Source of the DNA: Clostridia bacterium
Lineage (GTDB): Bacteria; Bacillota; Clostridia; Oscillospirales; CAG-272
Assembly: GCA_017502875.1 (NCBI GenBank)
Contig: JAFVUF010000016.1
Location: forward strand, 62,001-126,000
Reading direction: 5' to 3'
DNA length: 64,000 bases
Part shown: positions 1 to 12,376 of the stretch, in pieces
How the letters are laid out: the number at the start of each line of letters is the position of its first letter
Position numbering within the stretch: the stretch's first letter is position 1
Position numbers and translations under genes: made by a program
The notes under the pieces: model-generated
Told to the model about the DNA's origin: nothing
Seen by the model: the letters and a program-made list of their open reading frames with translations, nothing else
Databases searched by the model: none

Positions 1-1932
1 AGGGTTTCGGGTAACGCCGTGGCGAGCTTTACGTTTGACCCTATGCTTTCGGTTTACGATACGGTAACTGTCGTAGCCGAGCTAAGCGACGCAAGGGCGG
101 GGATGAGCTTTTTCGAGCAGCTCTCGGCAAAAAGCGCTAATGTTTGTCTTTTGCTTGACACAAAGGAATTCATTTCTGTTACAAACGAGGGCAGAAGCGG
201 TATTCGTTATGAAATATACAGGCTGAGAAGCGGTATAGGCGCAAGGCTTGATGAGGTGCTGTCTCCAAAGACTGCCGCTTACGCAAAAGCCTTGCTTATC
301 GGAGATAAGGACGGGCTTGGAGTAACCTTCCGAGCCGACATGTCGGCGCTCGGTATTTCACACATTTTAGCGGTAAGCGGTATGCATATGTCGATAATCG
401 CCATACTTATGACCTTTATCGCAAACCGTTTCAAAACGTCAAGAAAGCTGAAAAGCGCCGTAATGATATTCGGAGGACTTGTTTTTACCGCTATCGCGGG
501 ATTTTCTCCGTCAGTAGTGCGCGCGGCTGTGATGATGACGGTGGGACTGCTCGCCGTGTTTTTCGGTGGTAAGAGCGACTCACTAACCTCACTTATGCTT
601 TCGGGTGTTATAATATGCGCAGCTAAGCCGCTGAACGTTATTTCGTGCAGCTTTCTGCTTTCCTTCTTTGCAACGCTTGGTATAGTTTTGTGCGCCCTTT
701 ATGCCGAAAGCGCCTCAAGGCGCAGAATGTATTCTTCAAGGGTTGGAGATATGCGGTTGTCTTATGCGCTCGCGCGAAAAATAGCTTTTTCGCTTCTCGT
801 AACGCTTTGCGCCACACTGTTTACCGCGCCTGTGCTTTCGCTTTATTTTTCAGAAATATCCTATTTCTCCTTCGTTATGAACCCTGTCGCTATTCCGATG
901 GCGTTTGTGTCTATGCTACTTACGCTTTTTTCACTGTTTTTCGGCAAAATAGCGTTTGCGGGTGAGTTCATTTGCGACATATTTGATTTTCTTTATCTAA
1001 AATTCGAGGGCTTTGTTCACTTCGTTGCAAGAAATTTTACGACCACAGCCTCGCTTTTGCACCCGTTCTTTAAGCTTTGCCTTATAGTTTTACTTTGCTC
1101 TCTTGTTTTTATGTGGATAGCAAGGGTACGAAACCCGCTGGCTGTGATAGCTGCGTTTTCAGTTGTCGCTCTTATATACGCCGGCTCGCTTCAGGCGTAT
1201 ACGCTCGTTACGGACGGCAGAACAGAGCTGACCTACATATCGAGCGAGACGTCCGAGGGACTTCTGCTTAATAGCGGCAGCGACACGGTATATATTGATA
1301 TCGGGAACGGCGGAAAGAGTGTTCCGGTACTTGCGCTTGAGGTTGCCGAGACTGATTATTACGAGACGGTACTTGACGGATTTATGCTTACGCACTACCA
1401 TAGCGACCATATAGGAACGTTCAAAAGGCTTTTGCGTGAGCAAAGGATAAAGGTGCTGTATCTTCCTGTTCCCGAAAACGAAAAGGAACGTATCTTCTGC
1501 CGTGAGCTTGAAAAGCACGCGGAGTACACCGAAATAATTAAGTATAAGAGAGGCGAGCCGTTACAGCTCGGTCAGGCTACCGTGCTTACGCTTCCGTACA
1601 CGCTTATTGAACGCTCCGAGCATCCCGTAATAGCGATTAAGGTTTCAATAGGCGCAAAAAGCGTTACTTATCTTGGCTCGTCGGTGAGTGAATCCGAGGC
1701 TAATGCGGTTGCCGAAAAATTCATCTCCGATACGTCAGCTATAATTTTAGGCAGACACGGCCCTGTAACCAAGGAGAGTGATACCTATTTAAGCTTTAAT
1801 AAGGAGACCGAGATTTATCTGTCGCCTTTTGAGGATACCGACGAAGCAAAGGCGTTTCCGTCAGGCAGCTATACGTATCTTAGTCCGAATAACGAGGGTA
1901 TAGCGAAGGCGCGCTTCAGGCTTGCGCCATAA
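1..1932 (+). CDS. comEC: ComEC/Rec2 DNA uptake channel (5' end outside window)
   Basis: Membrane channel for entry of single-stranded DNA during natural transformation. The frame is already open at base 1, so the N-terminus is missing; about 643 codons are visible. The Competence-domain hallmark GISHILAVSGMH lies near visible residue 120 and is followed by many hydrophobic segments up to about residue 400. The C-terminal metallo-beta-lactamase domain has THYHSDHIG near residue 460, giving the HxHxDH zinc signature. A GTG at 19 is in frame but has no reason to be the true start. The 3' end overlaps ddl by 17 bases in convergent orientation. No other com gene is nearby, so actual competence cannot be judged. 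Confidence 0.93.
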   Translation, partial: RVSGNAVASFTFDPMLSVYDTVTVVAELSDARAGMSFFEQLSAKSANVCLLLDTKEFISVTNEGRSGIRYEIYRLRSGIGARLDEVLSPKTAAYAKALLIGDKDGLGVTFRADMSALGISHILAVSGMHMSIIAILMTFIANRFKTSRKLKSAVMIFGGLVFTAIAGFSPSVVRAAVMMTVGLLAVFFGGKSDSLTSLMLSGVIICAAKPLNVISCSFLLSFFATLGIVLCALYAESASRRRMYSSRVGDMRLSYALARKIAFSLLVTLCATLFTAPVLSLYFSEISYFSFVMNPVAIPMAFVSMLLTLFSLFFGKIAFAGEFICDIFDFLYLKFEGFVHFVARNFTTTASLLHPFFKLCLIVLLCSLVFMWIARVRNPLAVIAAFSVVALIYAGSLQAYTLVTDGRTELTYISSETSEGLLLNSGSDTVYIDIGNGGKSVPVLALEVAETDYYETVLDGFMLTHYHSDHIGTFKRLLREQRIKVLYLPVPENEKERIFCRELEKHAEYTEIIKYKRGEPLQLGQATVLTLPYTLIERSEHPVIAIKVSIGAKSVTYLGSSVSESEANAVAEKFISDTSAIILGRHGPVTKESDTYLSFNKETEIYLSPFEDTDEAKAFPSGSYTYLSPNNEGIAKARFRLAP

Positions 1933-2902
1933 TTTCGCACAGCTCGCCGAAGTCTATGCCCTCAGTGAGCGCCGCTTGCGGCAGAATACTCGTTTCGGTA
2001 AGACCCGGCAGGGCGTTGGTTTCGAGCGTGTAAAGAAGCTCGGTTCCGTTTTTTAAAATCAGGTCTGTTCGGCTGAAATTTTTAAGTCCGAGCGCGGAAT
2101 GCGCGTTTTTAGCTATACGCATGGCGCGCGTGTAAAGCTTTTTATCAAGGGGCGCGGGAGTTATTTCTCTTGCGCCCCCGTTTTTGTATTTGCTTGCGTA
2201 ATCGTAATAGGCTGATTTAGGGATTATTTCGGTTACCGCAAGCGGCCCGTCATCAAGGACACTAACGGACAGCTCACGTCCTAAAATACGTTCCTCAAGT
2301 ATAACGCTTTTGCATACGCTAAGCGCTTTTTTCATCGCTTCATCTAACCCGCAGGGCGAGAAAACGAAGCTGATACCTATGCTTGAGCCTGAATCGGCGG
2401 GCTTCACCACACAAGGATAGCAGGGCGGAACGGGCGCTCTTTTCTGTCCGTCTACGTAAACGGTGAAGCGGGGAGTAAGTATACCGCATTGCTCGTATAG
2501 AAGCTTTGTTTTTATCTTGTCCATAGCGAGAGCGCACCCTTGAGCTCCGCTTCCGCAGTAACGCACACCCAAGCAGTCAAGCATAGCTTGAAGGCGTCCG
2601 TTTTCGCCGATACCGCCGTGCAGAGCCAAAAACACCCTGTCAGCCGTTTTTACGGCGTTTGCAATATCAGAATTCAGAGGAAAAACGGGAGCTGATATAT
2701 CGTTTGTCAGAGAAAAAAGGCGGCAGTCAAGCTCCTTTAAAGAGGAGTAATATTTTATTCCGTCAGCGCCAAGCGGACGTACGGTATCAAGGACGGCTAC
2801 GCTATGACCTCGCCTGATAAGAGCCCTTGCCGCCGCAGCGCCTGAGCGCATAGAGACCTCCCTTTCAGGACTTTCACCGCCCGTAAGCACGAGAATTTTC
2901 AT
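1916..2902 (-). CDS. ddl: D-alanine--D-alanine ligase
   Basis: Cytoplasmic ATP-grasp enzyme that joins two D-alanines for peptidoglycan precursor synthesis. It is 328 aa, within the usual 300-370. The N-terminal lobe has TGGESPEREVS at the start, then LHGGIGENG near residue 95. The central ATP-grasp region has VVKPADSGSSIG near residue 167, and the C-terminal Mg-binding segment reads LETNALPGLT near residue 293, where the family has an E-x-N pair. The ATG start is supported by an AAGGAACGG-like site just upstream on the minus strand. It overlaps comEC by 17 bases at the 3' ends. It stands alone; no mur gene adjoins it. Confidence 0.95.
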   Translation of the reverse strand: MKILVLTGGESPEREVSMRSGAAAARALIRRGHSVAVLDTVRPLGADGIKYYSSLKELDCRLFSLTNDISAPVFPLNSDIANAVKTADRVFLALHGGIGENGRLQAMLDCLGVRYCGSGAQGCALAMDKIKTKLLYEQCGILTPRFTVYVDGQKRAPVPPCYPCVVKPADSGSSIGISFVFSPCGLDEAMKKALSVCKSVILEERILGRELSVSVLDDGPLAVTEIIPKSAYYDYASKYKNGGAREITPAPLDKKLYTRAMRIAKNAHSALGLKNFSRTDLILKNGTELLYTLETNALPGLTETSILPQAALTEGIDFGELCEIMAQA

Positions 2903-2964
2903 ATAAGACCGTTCCTTTCAAAATGCTTTCTTGTTCAGTGTATGCAGACTGAGCCTTAAGGGTT

Positions 2965-2997
2965 AAAAAATAGGACTGAGCCGCAGGCTCAGTCCTA
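2965..2997 (-). terminator. Intrinsic terminator of the YjdF-like membrane gene
   Basis: A perfect 12-bp stem (2971-2982 with 2986-2997) has a 3-nt loop. Read on the minus strand it is followed by six T (complement of 2965-2970). It lies 15 bases after the stop codon of the gene at 3012-3938. Confidence 0.9.
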
Positions 2998-3011
2998 TTA
3001 ATATAATCAAA

Positions 3012-3938
3012 TCATTCTGTTTCTTTTGCTTCGTTTTTTTCTTCAGGTATAGCTACGTCCGATACGTCGGGTATGGGCGTTTCAGCGGTTTCGGGTGAGA
3101 CGGAATCGCTATCCGTTTCGATTTTAAGTACGGGTATGAATTGGGTAGCGATTACACCCTTGCCCCTTGATTTAATGTAAAGATATCCGAAAATACTGAA
3201 AACAAAGGCGCCGAGAAAGTTTACCATCATATCCTTCATTGTGTCGATAAGTCCGATGTCGAGATAACCCGCAACCTCAAATATCTGTCCGTTCTCGGTC
3301 ATAATTACTGTTTTTTCAATTTCGTTCACAAGCACGGATTTATTAAGCCCGTCAGGGTCGAAGGCACAGGAGCCGAACTGCTTTACTATGTAATCCTTCT
3401 GCATATCGGGCTGAAAAATAACGTCGGCGGTAAATTCAAAGAATTCCCAAAGCGTACCTATCGTTATAGAGAAGCAGAAGGCGAGCAGCGCGAGAAAGAA
3501 CGGCGACATTTCAAATTTTGAATCCTTACTTTTGTTTCTGTTGAAAATATCGAAAAGACAGAAACCAAATGCCGCGAATATGAAGCCGCAGACGATATGC
3601 AGCATTGAATCCCAAAACGGAACCTTTGTGTAAAAGCTCTCAATTTCGCCTAAAATCTGCGCGCAGAACACGAATGTGTAGGCGATAGCTTCGAGAACGG
3701 TGGGCAGCTCGACCTTGAAGCTTTTCTTAACGAAGGGCGGAATAAGCAAAAGTATCAAAGCGAGTATTCCCACGAAAACACCCTCAGGGCGTTTTTGAAA
3801 AATACACCTTACGATAGCGCCCGTTATCGCAATATTGAGAACAACGAAAATCACGTAAGCCACCTTATTGGTTTTAGTGTGCTCAATAAGCGAGCCGTAG
3901 TAGCGTAAAGGCGCCTTTAGCTTTTCTTTCCTTGACAT
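3012..3938 (-). CDS. Integral membrane protein, YjdF/DUF2238-like
   Basis: A 308-aa protein with about six hydrophobic segments and a charged, Pro/Glu-rich C-terminal tail of some 50 residues. Several polar residues sit at membrane edges in the pattern of the YjdF/DUF2238 family: WDSMLHIVCG near residue 109, TLWEFFEFTAD near 161, and DTMKDMMVNFLGA near 230. No biochemical function is established for that family. The start is an ATG about 9 bases after a GGGAGG site on the minus strand. It is a single-gene unit closed by a strong terminator. The family call rests on motif memory, so it is moderately sure. Confidence 0.6.
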   Translation of the reverse strand: MSRKEKLKAPLRYYGSLIEHTKTNKVAYVIFVVLNIAITGAIVRCIFQKRPEGVFVGILALILLLIPPFVKKSFKVELPTVLEAIAYTFVFCAQILGEIESFYTKVPFWDSMLHIVCGFIFAAFGFCLFDIFNRNKSKDSKFEMSPFFLALLAFCFSITIGTLWEFFEFTADVIFQPDMQKDYIVKQFGSCAFDPDGLNKSVLVNEIEKTVIMTENGQIFEVAGYLDIGLIDTMKDMMVNFLGAFVFSIFGYLYIKSRGKGVIATQFIPVLKIETDSDSVSPETAETPIPDVSDVAIPEEKNEAKETE

Positions 3939-4044
3939 CTTAAAATCCTCCCTTTTCTAAACTATACGGTATTATTATATGTGCTAAATATAAAGTGAGG
4001 ATAAAGTTTAGATTAATAAGAGATTAAGTATGTATAAATAAATT

Positions 4045-4073
4045 GCGCCGCCCTTTTAATAATAGGGCGGCGC
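4045..4073 (-). terminator. Intrinsic terminator after the HPr-like gene
   Basis: A 10-bp GC-rich stem (4045-4054 with 4064-4073) has a 9-nt loop. On the minus strand it is followed by a T-rich stretch. It lies 22 bases beyond the stop codon of the gene at 4096-4314. Confidence 0.8.
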
Positions 4074-4095
4074 TTATGGATTTTGAGTTTTACGA

Positions 4096-4314
4096 TTAAA
4101 TAATAAATTTTACAATGCTTCCGCTTATGTCCTCATCGCATACGCAGTATATCTCGTCCCACTCCATTTTCGCGAGTATAGCGCCGAGCTGAGATTTAGC
4201 GCAGATTTGCTGATGCTTGCCATCGCTTAAATATACCTGTCCGGGAACCCCGGTAACTATCGAGACGAACTCTGTAACGTCCGACATTGTATTTAACTCA
4301 ATACGTGCCTTCAT
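4096..4314 (-). CDS. Small HPr-fold protein lacking the phosphorylatable histidine
   Basis: A 72-aa protein whose pattern resembles the PTS HPr family: an opening strand (KARIELNTMSDVTEFVSIV), then a strand-helix unit VYLSDGKHQQICAKSQLGAIL in which the SxLG(I/A) stretch matches the region after HPr Ser46. The loop where HPr carries its active-site His15 (normally GIHARPA) is replaced by TGVPGQ, so it is unlikely to pass phosphate in the PTS. Such degenerate HPr-like proteins are common in Clostridia and have no assigned role. The start is an ATG behind AAAGGAGAAA. It has its own terminator. Confidence 0.65.
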   Translation of the reverse strand: MKARIELNTMSDVTEFVSIVTGVPGQVYLSDGKHQQICAKSQLGAILAKMEWDEIYCVCDEDISGSIVKFII

Positions 4315-4372
4315 GATTTTTCTCCTTTAAAGCCTTTATTTAGCTGTATTTTACCATAAAATATAGCGGTTG

Positions 4373-5287
4373 TCAAGACGGTGATTTTTTTAAATTATTA
4401 AGTAGCCATGTAAATATGAGCGGATAAAGGTAAGCTACCCAGAATATCGTCATAAAATAGCGAATGAAGTCAAAAATGACGGTATCAGGAAGAAAAAGCT
4501 TTGTAACCGATTTAAAAAACAGCGCGCCCGCAACACCGACGGCAAGCTTTGCTATCTGCATTAAGAGCGAGCAAGACCTGGGGTTGAAGCGCACGTAACG
4601 TCTTTCGAGATAGTAGCCGAGCGCAAAGCCAAGTCCGGCTCCGCCTGTTTTGAAGCAACCGTCCATCTGCTCCCACGCGCAGTGCCCTACGCTTGCGAGA
4701 GCATAGGAGTAGACCGCCACGAAAACCGAGAGCGCCGCCAGAGCTATCGCTACGTAGATATCGGTTTTTTCGTTTACAAGCTTATCGTAGAATATGCAGA
4801 TAAGCGCGGCTATGGCAAAGGTTATGGCAAGGGAAGCGCCCACGTCAAAATAGGTGTGAACGCCGAGGTACATTCTTGAAAAGCCTACTCCGAGAGCGAT
4901 TAAAACAAAAACTACCTTTAAAGCGGTCTTTTTAGTTATAAAAGCGGCGGTACCGTATAACGCGGTAGCGCTTTGCGTATGACCGCTGGGAAAGGAATAC
5001 CCCGTTGCCGCCTCTCTTGCGCTTTCCACTATCTGAAAGCTTGGGTCTATGACCCAGGGGCGTTCAACGGTACAGGTAACCTTTAAGCCCTGTACGGCAA
5101 GCCCGGAGGCAAAAAAGGTGAAGCCGAGCCTATACGCCACGCCTTTATCAACGCACCAATAAAAAACACAGATAACGCCGAATATAATAAGCTCCTCGCC
5201 TAGTCTCGTTACAAGCTGGACAAGGACGTCGAGAACAGGATTTCTTATCTCAGCAAGACCTTTCAGAAAATTAATAGCCGTTTGCAA
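4373..5287 (-). CDS. PAP2-superfamily membrane phosphatase
   Basis: A 304-aa polytopic protein with the three PAP2 (type 2 phosphatidic acid phosphatase) motifs in order: KVTCTVERP near residue 68 (KxxxxxxRP), SFPSGHTQ near 97 (PSGH), and SRMYLGVHTYFD near 137 (SRxxxxxHxxxD). These give the catalytic histidines and the phosphate-binding Arg/Lys. It likely dephosphorylates a lipid such as phosphatidate or undecaprenyl pyrophosphate at the outer membrane face; the substrate cannot be told from sequence. About eight hydrophobic segments are visible, and the C-terminal half beyond the PAP2 core is an additional membrane region. It is monocistronic, with the start ATG after GGAGGTTACG. Confidence 0.88.
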   Translation of the reverse strand: MQTAINFLKGLAEIRNPVLDVLVQLVTRLGEELIIFGVICVFYWCVDKGVAYRLGFTFFASGLAVQGLKVTCTVERPWVIDPSFQIVESAREAATGYSFPSGHTQSATALYGTAAFITKKTALKVVFVLIALGVGFSRMYLGVHTYFDVGASLAITFAIAALICIFYDKLVNEKTDIYVAIALAALSVFVAVYSYALASVGHCAWEQMDGCFKTGGAGLGFALGYYLERRYVRFNPRSCSLLMQIAKLAVGVAGALFFKSVTKLFLPDTVIFDFIRYFMTIFWVAYLYPLIFTWLLNNLKKSPS

Positions 5288-5353
5288 AGCGTAACCTCCG
5301 ATAAAACAACTTGATTAATATATATTTTACCATAAAAAAATCTTTTGTCAACA

Positions 5354-5382
5354 TTGACATTACAGTTTTTTTGTGATACTAT
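5354..5382 (+). promoter_or_regulatory. Probable sigma-A promoter of the TerB/ATPase pair
   Basis: A perfect -35 TTGACA (5354-5359) is followed, 17 bp on, by TACTAT (5377-5382). An alternative -10 is GATACT at 5375-5380 with an upstream TGT. It lies about 45 bases before the TerB gene. Confidence 0.55.
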
Positions 5383-5426
5383 AAAATGAGCGTCATAAAT
5401 ATTTTGCGAAGGGAGACGGTGTTTTT

Positions 5427-7109
5427 ATGAAGAGCTTCGATGATAAAGACGGCTTCTGGTCGCTTGAAAGCATGCTTCCGCCGTCCGCCTTTGAAAAAAG
5501 GTATACTAAGGCTCAAAATGACGTAACGGCTGTTGAGATAGAAATAGAGGGTGTCAGCAGCGAAAAAACCGAGCCTATCCCGAAAAGAAGCGAGCCTGAA
5601 TATCCGCCTATAACCGCCAAAGCCGGCGAGAAAATTGACTATTCCGAATGGCTTAAAAGGCGGCAGGAATATAAAAATCTACGCCAAAGCAGCGGCAGAA
5701 GAATAGTAAGAGAATATGACCGCAAAAGCCCTCTCATAAAAAGGGTAACTGTTAGCGAAAGCAGCGGCGTTAGACAGATGACGGAACGCTTTTTGACCGA
5801 CGGTAAGCGCCTTTTTAACGCCGAGGGAGAATTTACGGGCAACGTAGGCTACCAAGCGGTCTATCCCCAATACGCCACGATGACCTCCGAGCAGTTAAGC
5901 TGTTACATCGGATTTCGCTCCGAGATAAGAAAAGGCAGATATCCCACGGTTGACCGAGCGTACGTTTACCTTTATCTTTACGAGCTCATAAATCTGACCG
6001 ATATGCTGACGCCAAGCGAAAGGGCGCAGGGTGTGGCAGGACTTATATGCGGCTATTCTGAATGTGATGACAAGCTTTTTTCCGATATGTGCAGCTGGCT
6101 TGCCGATATATGTCTTATATACGGGCTTGACGTTCCGGAATGTATTTACGGAGAGGCGCACCCAAGAGTACTTAAGCTTGCGAGAATTAAGGAGCTTTTC
6201 TTAAAGCGCGCAAGAGACGGACAGCAAAGCGATACCTACCGTCTTATGCTTTCAGCGGGAAGATACGATTACAGAACGAGCAAATTCTATCCTGAGTTTA
6301 AGGAATTTTACGATAAATATATAGACGACGCGGTGTGCTACGCGCTTTCGGTTATCGGAAAAACGGACAGCCGTTTCAGATATGACGAAAATAACGTTTG
6401 TATGATAACCCGCGAGAGCTTTTTCGGAGCGTACAGGACCTCGTCTGTAAGGTATACAGTAACCGTTGAGCTTGTCTGCGTAACTCATTCAGACGAAGAA
6501 AAACGTATAGTTTCGGAGCTGACAAAATACGCTGAGAACTGTCTGCGTTCCATGCTTTCGGTTAAACAAAGGCTTACCGTTGGGTATATAAATCTTGAAA
6601 AAAAGGCAATAATCAAGAAGTATCTTAGCGAGAGGGTAACGGCTTTGCCGGATATCAAGCGCTCAGTAGCGAGAAAGGCTGAGGCGGAGAATATTCCCGA
6701 ATACGAGAAGCTTTACGAGCCGAGGAACGAGGAGCTTAGCTTTGAAGGAGCCGCTAAAATAGAGGAGCGTTCTTGGGACGTAACGGAAAAGCTGGTAAGC
6801 GCCTTTGATGCTGAGCCGGAACAATATGAGGAGCAGATTGATGAAGCTGTAACCGAGCCTACGGGTGAGCTTGACGTAATAATTTCTGCTATCAGGCTGC
6901 TTACCAAGGGAGAAAGCGATGGCTTTAAAAATCTCGCTTTTAAGCTCGGAACACTTCCCGATGCCCTTGCGGACAGCGTAAACGAATACCTTTTAGATAA
7001 AATCGGAGACGTAGCGATTGAATGCGACGGAAATGAATATAACGTGGCGTCATGGTATACGGACGATATAAACGAGTTGCTTTCAGATTACGGAAAGGAC
7101 GGCATATAA
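5427..7109 (+). CDS. TerB_N/TerB_C domain protein
   Basis: A 560-aa soluble protein. Residues ~120-270 match the TerB_N domain (an aromatic-rich helical region with YPQYATMTSEQLSCYIGFR and RAYVYLYLYELINL). The C-terminal third (~385-555), rich in acidic and hydrophobic helices, fits the TerB_C domain. These domains were described by comparative genomics in predicted stress or defence systems linked to an ATPase and a helicase; no reaction is known. The next gene overlaps by one base (TAATG) and encodes exactly such an ATPase, so the two are translationally coupled. No helicase gene follows. The ATG start is behind GAAGGGAGACGG. Confidence 0.75.
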   Translation: MKSFDDKDGFWSLESMLPPSAFEKRYTKAQNDVTAVEIEIEGVSSEKTEPIPKRSEPEYPPITAKAGEKIDYSEWLKRRQEYKNLRQSSGRRIVREYDRKSPLIKRVTVSESSGVRQMTERFLTDGKRLFNAEGEFTGNVGYQAVYPQYATMTSEQLSCYIGFRSEIRKGRYPTVDRAYVYLYLYELINLTDMLTPSERAQGVAGLICGYSECDDKLFSDMCSWLADICLIYGLDVPECIYGEAHPRVLKLARIKELFLKRARDGQQSDTYRLMLSAGRYDYRTSKFYPEFKEFYDKYIDDAVCYALSVIGKTDSRFRYDENNVCMITRESFFGAYRTSSVRYTVTVELVCVTHSDEEKRIVSELTKYAENCLRSMLSVKQRLTVGYINLEKKAIIKKYLSERVTALPDIKRSVARKAEAENIPEYEKLYEPRNEELSFEGAAKIEERSWDVTEKLVSAFDAEPEQYEEQIDEAVTEPTGELDVIISAIRLLTKGESDGFKNLAFKLGTLPDALADSVNEYLLDKIGDVAIECDGNEYNVASWYTDDINELLSDYGKDGI

Positions 7110-8422
7110 TGGAAAATAAGGTACCTAAAAGAATACTTGACCTGCTTATAAACGCGCTCGCGGCGGGGGTAGTTCCGAGAGTTGGAGCGCCGTACGTGGC
7201 GATAGGCAGAGGAGAGGAGACGGAGGCGCTCCTTTCCGACCTTAAAAGCGTTGCGGACGGCGGCAGCTCGCTGCGCTTTCTCGTTGGAAGATACGGAAGC
7301 GGAAAAAGCTTTTTGCTTCAGCTTATAAGGGGCTACGCTATTGAAAACGGCTTCGTTACGGCAGACGCCGACCTTTCTCCTGAGAGAAGGCTTTGCGGCG
7401 GTAACGGAAGCGGTATAGCCACCTACCGAGAGCTGATAAAGAATATGTCCTGTAAGACCTCGCCCGAGGGCGGAGCGCTTCAAGCTGTTATTTCAAGATG
7501 GCTCTCGGAAAAGCAGACCGCGCTTATCCGTAGCGGGCTTGAAAACGGAAGCGAGGAGCTTTCAAGGGCGATGAAAAAAGAGATATACGGAGTTACCGAG
7601 GCGCTTGAGGATAAGGTAGGGGGCTTTGATTTCGCCACGGCTATCAGCAAGTATTATACGGCGGTGGTAAACGGAAACGATGAGCTTCGCTCCTGCGCTG
7701 TAAGATGGCTGCGCGGTGAATATCTTACAAAAACCGAGGCAAAAAAAGAGCTTGGCACTCAGGGAATAATAAACGACGATAATTGGTATGATTACCTTAA
7801 GCTTATCGCAGAGTTCGTTCGCAAGATAGGCTATAAGGGGCTTATGGTTTATATCGACGAGTGTGTAAATCTGTATAAGATATCAAACAGGATATCAAGA
7901 GAGAATAACTACGAAAAGATACTCTCCATATTTAACGATACGCTTCAGGGCAAGGCGCCGTATCTTGGCTTTGTGTTTGTGGGAACTCCGCAATTCCTTG
8001 AGGATACGCGCAGAGGACTTTTCAGCTATGACGCGCTTCGCTCCAGACTTGCCGACGGTATACTTGTTGGCGGAGAGTTTAAAAATCTTGCGGGACCCGT
8101 GATACGCCTTGTGCGGCTCACCGATAGCGAGCTTTTCGCTCTTATCACCAGAATAAATAAGCTTTATTCGGAGCGATACGGATATGAAATTCCGCTTACG
8201 GCAGAGGAGATGAAGGCGTTTCTTTCAATGAGCCTTTCAAAAGCGGGAGCTGACGTTATGATAACGCCGCGTGAGATAATAAGAGGCTATATTTCGCTTC
8301 TGCATATACTCCGTCAGAACCCAAGCGCAAGCTTTTCAGCGGTTCTGGGTGATGCCGTTAAGAGTGTTAAGGCGGATAAGCCGTCATCGGAAAACGATGA
8401 GCTTGCGGACTTTGAGCTATAA
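7109..8422 (+). CDS. BREX-like P-loop ATPase (DUF2791 family)
   Basis: A 437-aa ATPase. Walker A is GRYGSGKS near residues 60-67, Walker B is LMVYIDE near 245-251, and a sensor-like GTPQFLED is near 291. The N-terminal stretch (RILDLLINALAAGVVPRVGA, then DADLSPERRL) is characteristic of the DUF2791 family, related to the ATP-binding proteins of BREX phage-defence loci. An upstream in-frame ATG at 7052 would lie inside the TerB gene, so the ATG at 7109, overlapping the TerB stop codon and preceded by GGAAAGGAC, is the better start. Partner enzymes of full BREX (methylase PglX, phosphatase PglZ) are absent. It is likely a DNA-acting partner of the TerB protein; this is inference. Confidence 0.85.
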   Translation: MENKVPKRILDLLINALAAGVVPRVGAPYVAIGRGEETEALLSDLKSVADGGSSLRFLVGRYGSGKSFLLQLIRGYAIENGFVTADADLSPERRLCGGNGSGIATYRELIKNMSCKTSPEGGALQAVISRWLSEKQTALIRSGLENGSEELSRAMKKEIYGVTEALEDKVGGFDFATAISKYYTAVVNGNDELRSCAVRWLRGEYLTKTEAKKELGTQGIINDDNWYDYLKLIAEFVRKIGYKGLMVYIDECVNLYKISNRISRENNYEKILSIFNDTLQGKAPYLGFVFVGTPQFLEDTRRGLFSYDALRSRLADGILVGGEFKNLAGPVIRLVRLTDSELFALITRINKLYSERYGYEIPLTAEEMKAFLSMSLSKAGADVMITPREIIRGYISLLHILRQNPSASFSAVLGDAVKSVKADKPSSENDELADFEL

Positions 8423-8582
8423 AAATCATCTGTAATTTATTCCATTTTAAGCAAATAAGTAATAAAAAGCGCCCAAATTGTATTAAAATACCTTTTTTAC
8501 CATATTTTTTGCAGTACACAAAAATGAGACAAAAGCTTATAATGTATATAGCGATAATAATTATGGAAAGGTAATACATAAC

Positions 8583-9119
8583 TTGGAGCTTATCAGAATT
8601 TCATACGACAAAATCAAAATATCTTTAAGCAAGGCGGAGCTTGACGAATATGAGCTTACCGTTGACGAGATGGACGGCGGAGCGCAAAAGACCCAAAGGG
8701 TGTTCCGTGAGCTTTTCGTATGCGCAAGAGACCAGACGGGCTTTGATACGGACGGCGAGCGCGTTTTCGTCCAGATATTTCGAGCCAAGGGGGGCGGATG
8801 CGAGATATTCGTTTCCAAGGTTTCGGGTGAGAAGGAAAAGAAAAAGTCTCGTTTTTCAGACTCGGCATACGGCTTTTCGGAGCTTTGTGAGCTTATCGGC
8901 GCTTGTAAGGCTCTTGACCGCATAGGCTTTCATTCTCAATCCTCAGCGTACAAAAGCGAGGACGGGTATCTGCTTATTCTCAGCTCTCCGAGCGAGAACG
9001 AAAGAGCTTATGCAAGCGAATGGGGCAAAGCGATAGATATTCCAAAAAGCGAGTACGTAAGCGAGCATTTATCCGTCATAAGAGAGACGGACGCCGTGCA
9101 GACTCTTTCTTCGTTATAA
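8583..9119 (+). CDS. MecA-like adaptor protein
   Basis: A 178-aa protein starting with a TTG codon 11 bases after GGAAAGG (8565-8571). The N-terminus (MELIRISYDKIKISLSKAEL) and the C-terminal half, with SELCELIGACKAL near residue 100, follow the layout of MecA/YpbH, adaptors that bring substrates to ClpC-ClpP for degradation, classically the competence factor ComK. The middle part is short and charged (EKEKKKS). It is shorter than typical MecA (about 220 aa), and the central linker is less conserved. It lies 160 bases after the ATPase gene with its own AT-rich upstream region, so it need not be cotranscribed. Confidence 0.65.
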   Translation: MELIRISYDKIKISLSKAELDEYELTVDEMDGGAQKTQRVFRELFVCARDQTGFDTDGERVFVQIFRAKGGGCEIFVSKVSGEKEKKKSRFSDSAYGFSELCELIGACKALDRIGFHSQSSAYKSEDGYLLILSSPSENERAYASEWGKAIDIPKSEYVSEHLSVIRETDAVQTLSSL

Positions 9120-9122
9120 AAA

Positions 9123-9155
9123 AACTGACTGTGTTTTGACACAGTCAGTTTTTTG
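9123..9155. terminator. Bidirectional terminator between the MecA-like gene and lacZ
   Basis: An 11-bp stem (9123-9133 with 9140-9150) has a 6-nt loop, A-rich upstream and five or more T downstream. It can stop transcription from both convergent genes. Confidence 0.9.
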
Positions 9156-9164
9156 GTTTTCTGG

Positions 9165-12245
<3,081 letters not shown>

Positions 12246-12258
12246 TCAGTCTATTAGT

Positions 12259-12287
12259 ATTATTACATAATCTCTACAGTATGTCAA
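12259..12287 (-). promoter_or_regulatory. Candidate lacZ promoter
   Basis: On the minus strand a perfect TTGACA (complement of 12282-12287) is followed after 17 bp by AATAAT (12259-12264). The transcript would have a leader of about 45-50 nt before lacZ. No clear operator palindrome is evident. Confidence 0.5.
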
Positions 12288-12376
12288 GGACTATAATATA
12301 ATTTTTAATTACTTTTTCATAAAAAGCGCGTTCAATTCTTGTTAACCAAATATTATGAATTAAATTCATAAAGAAG

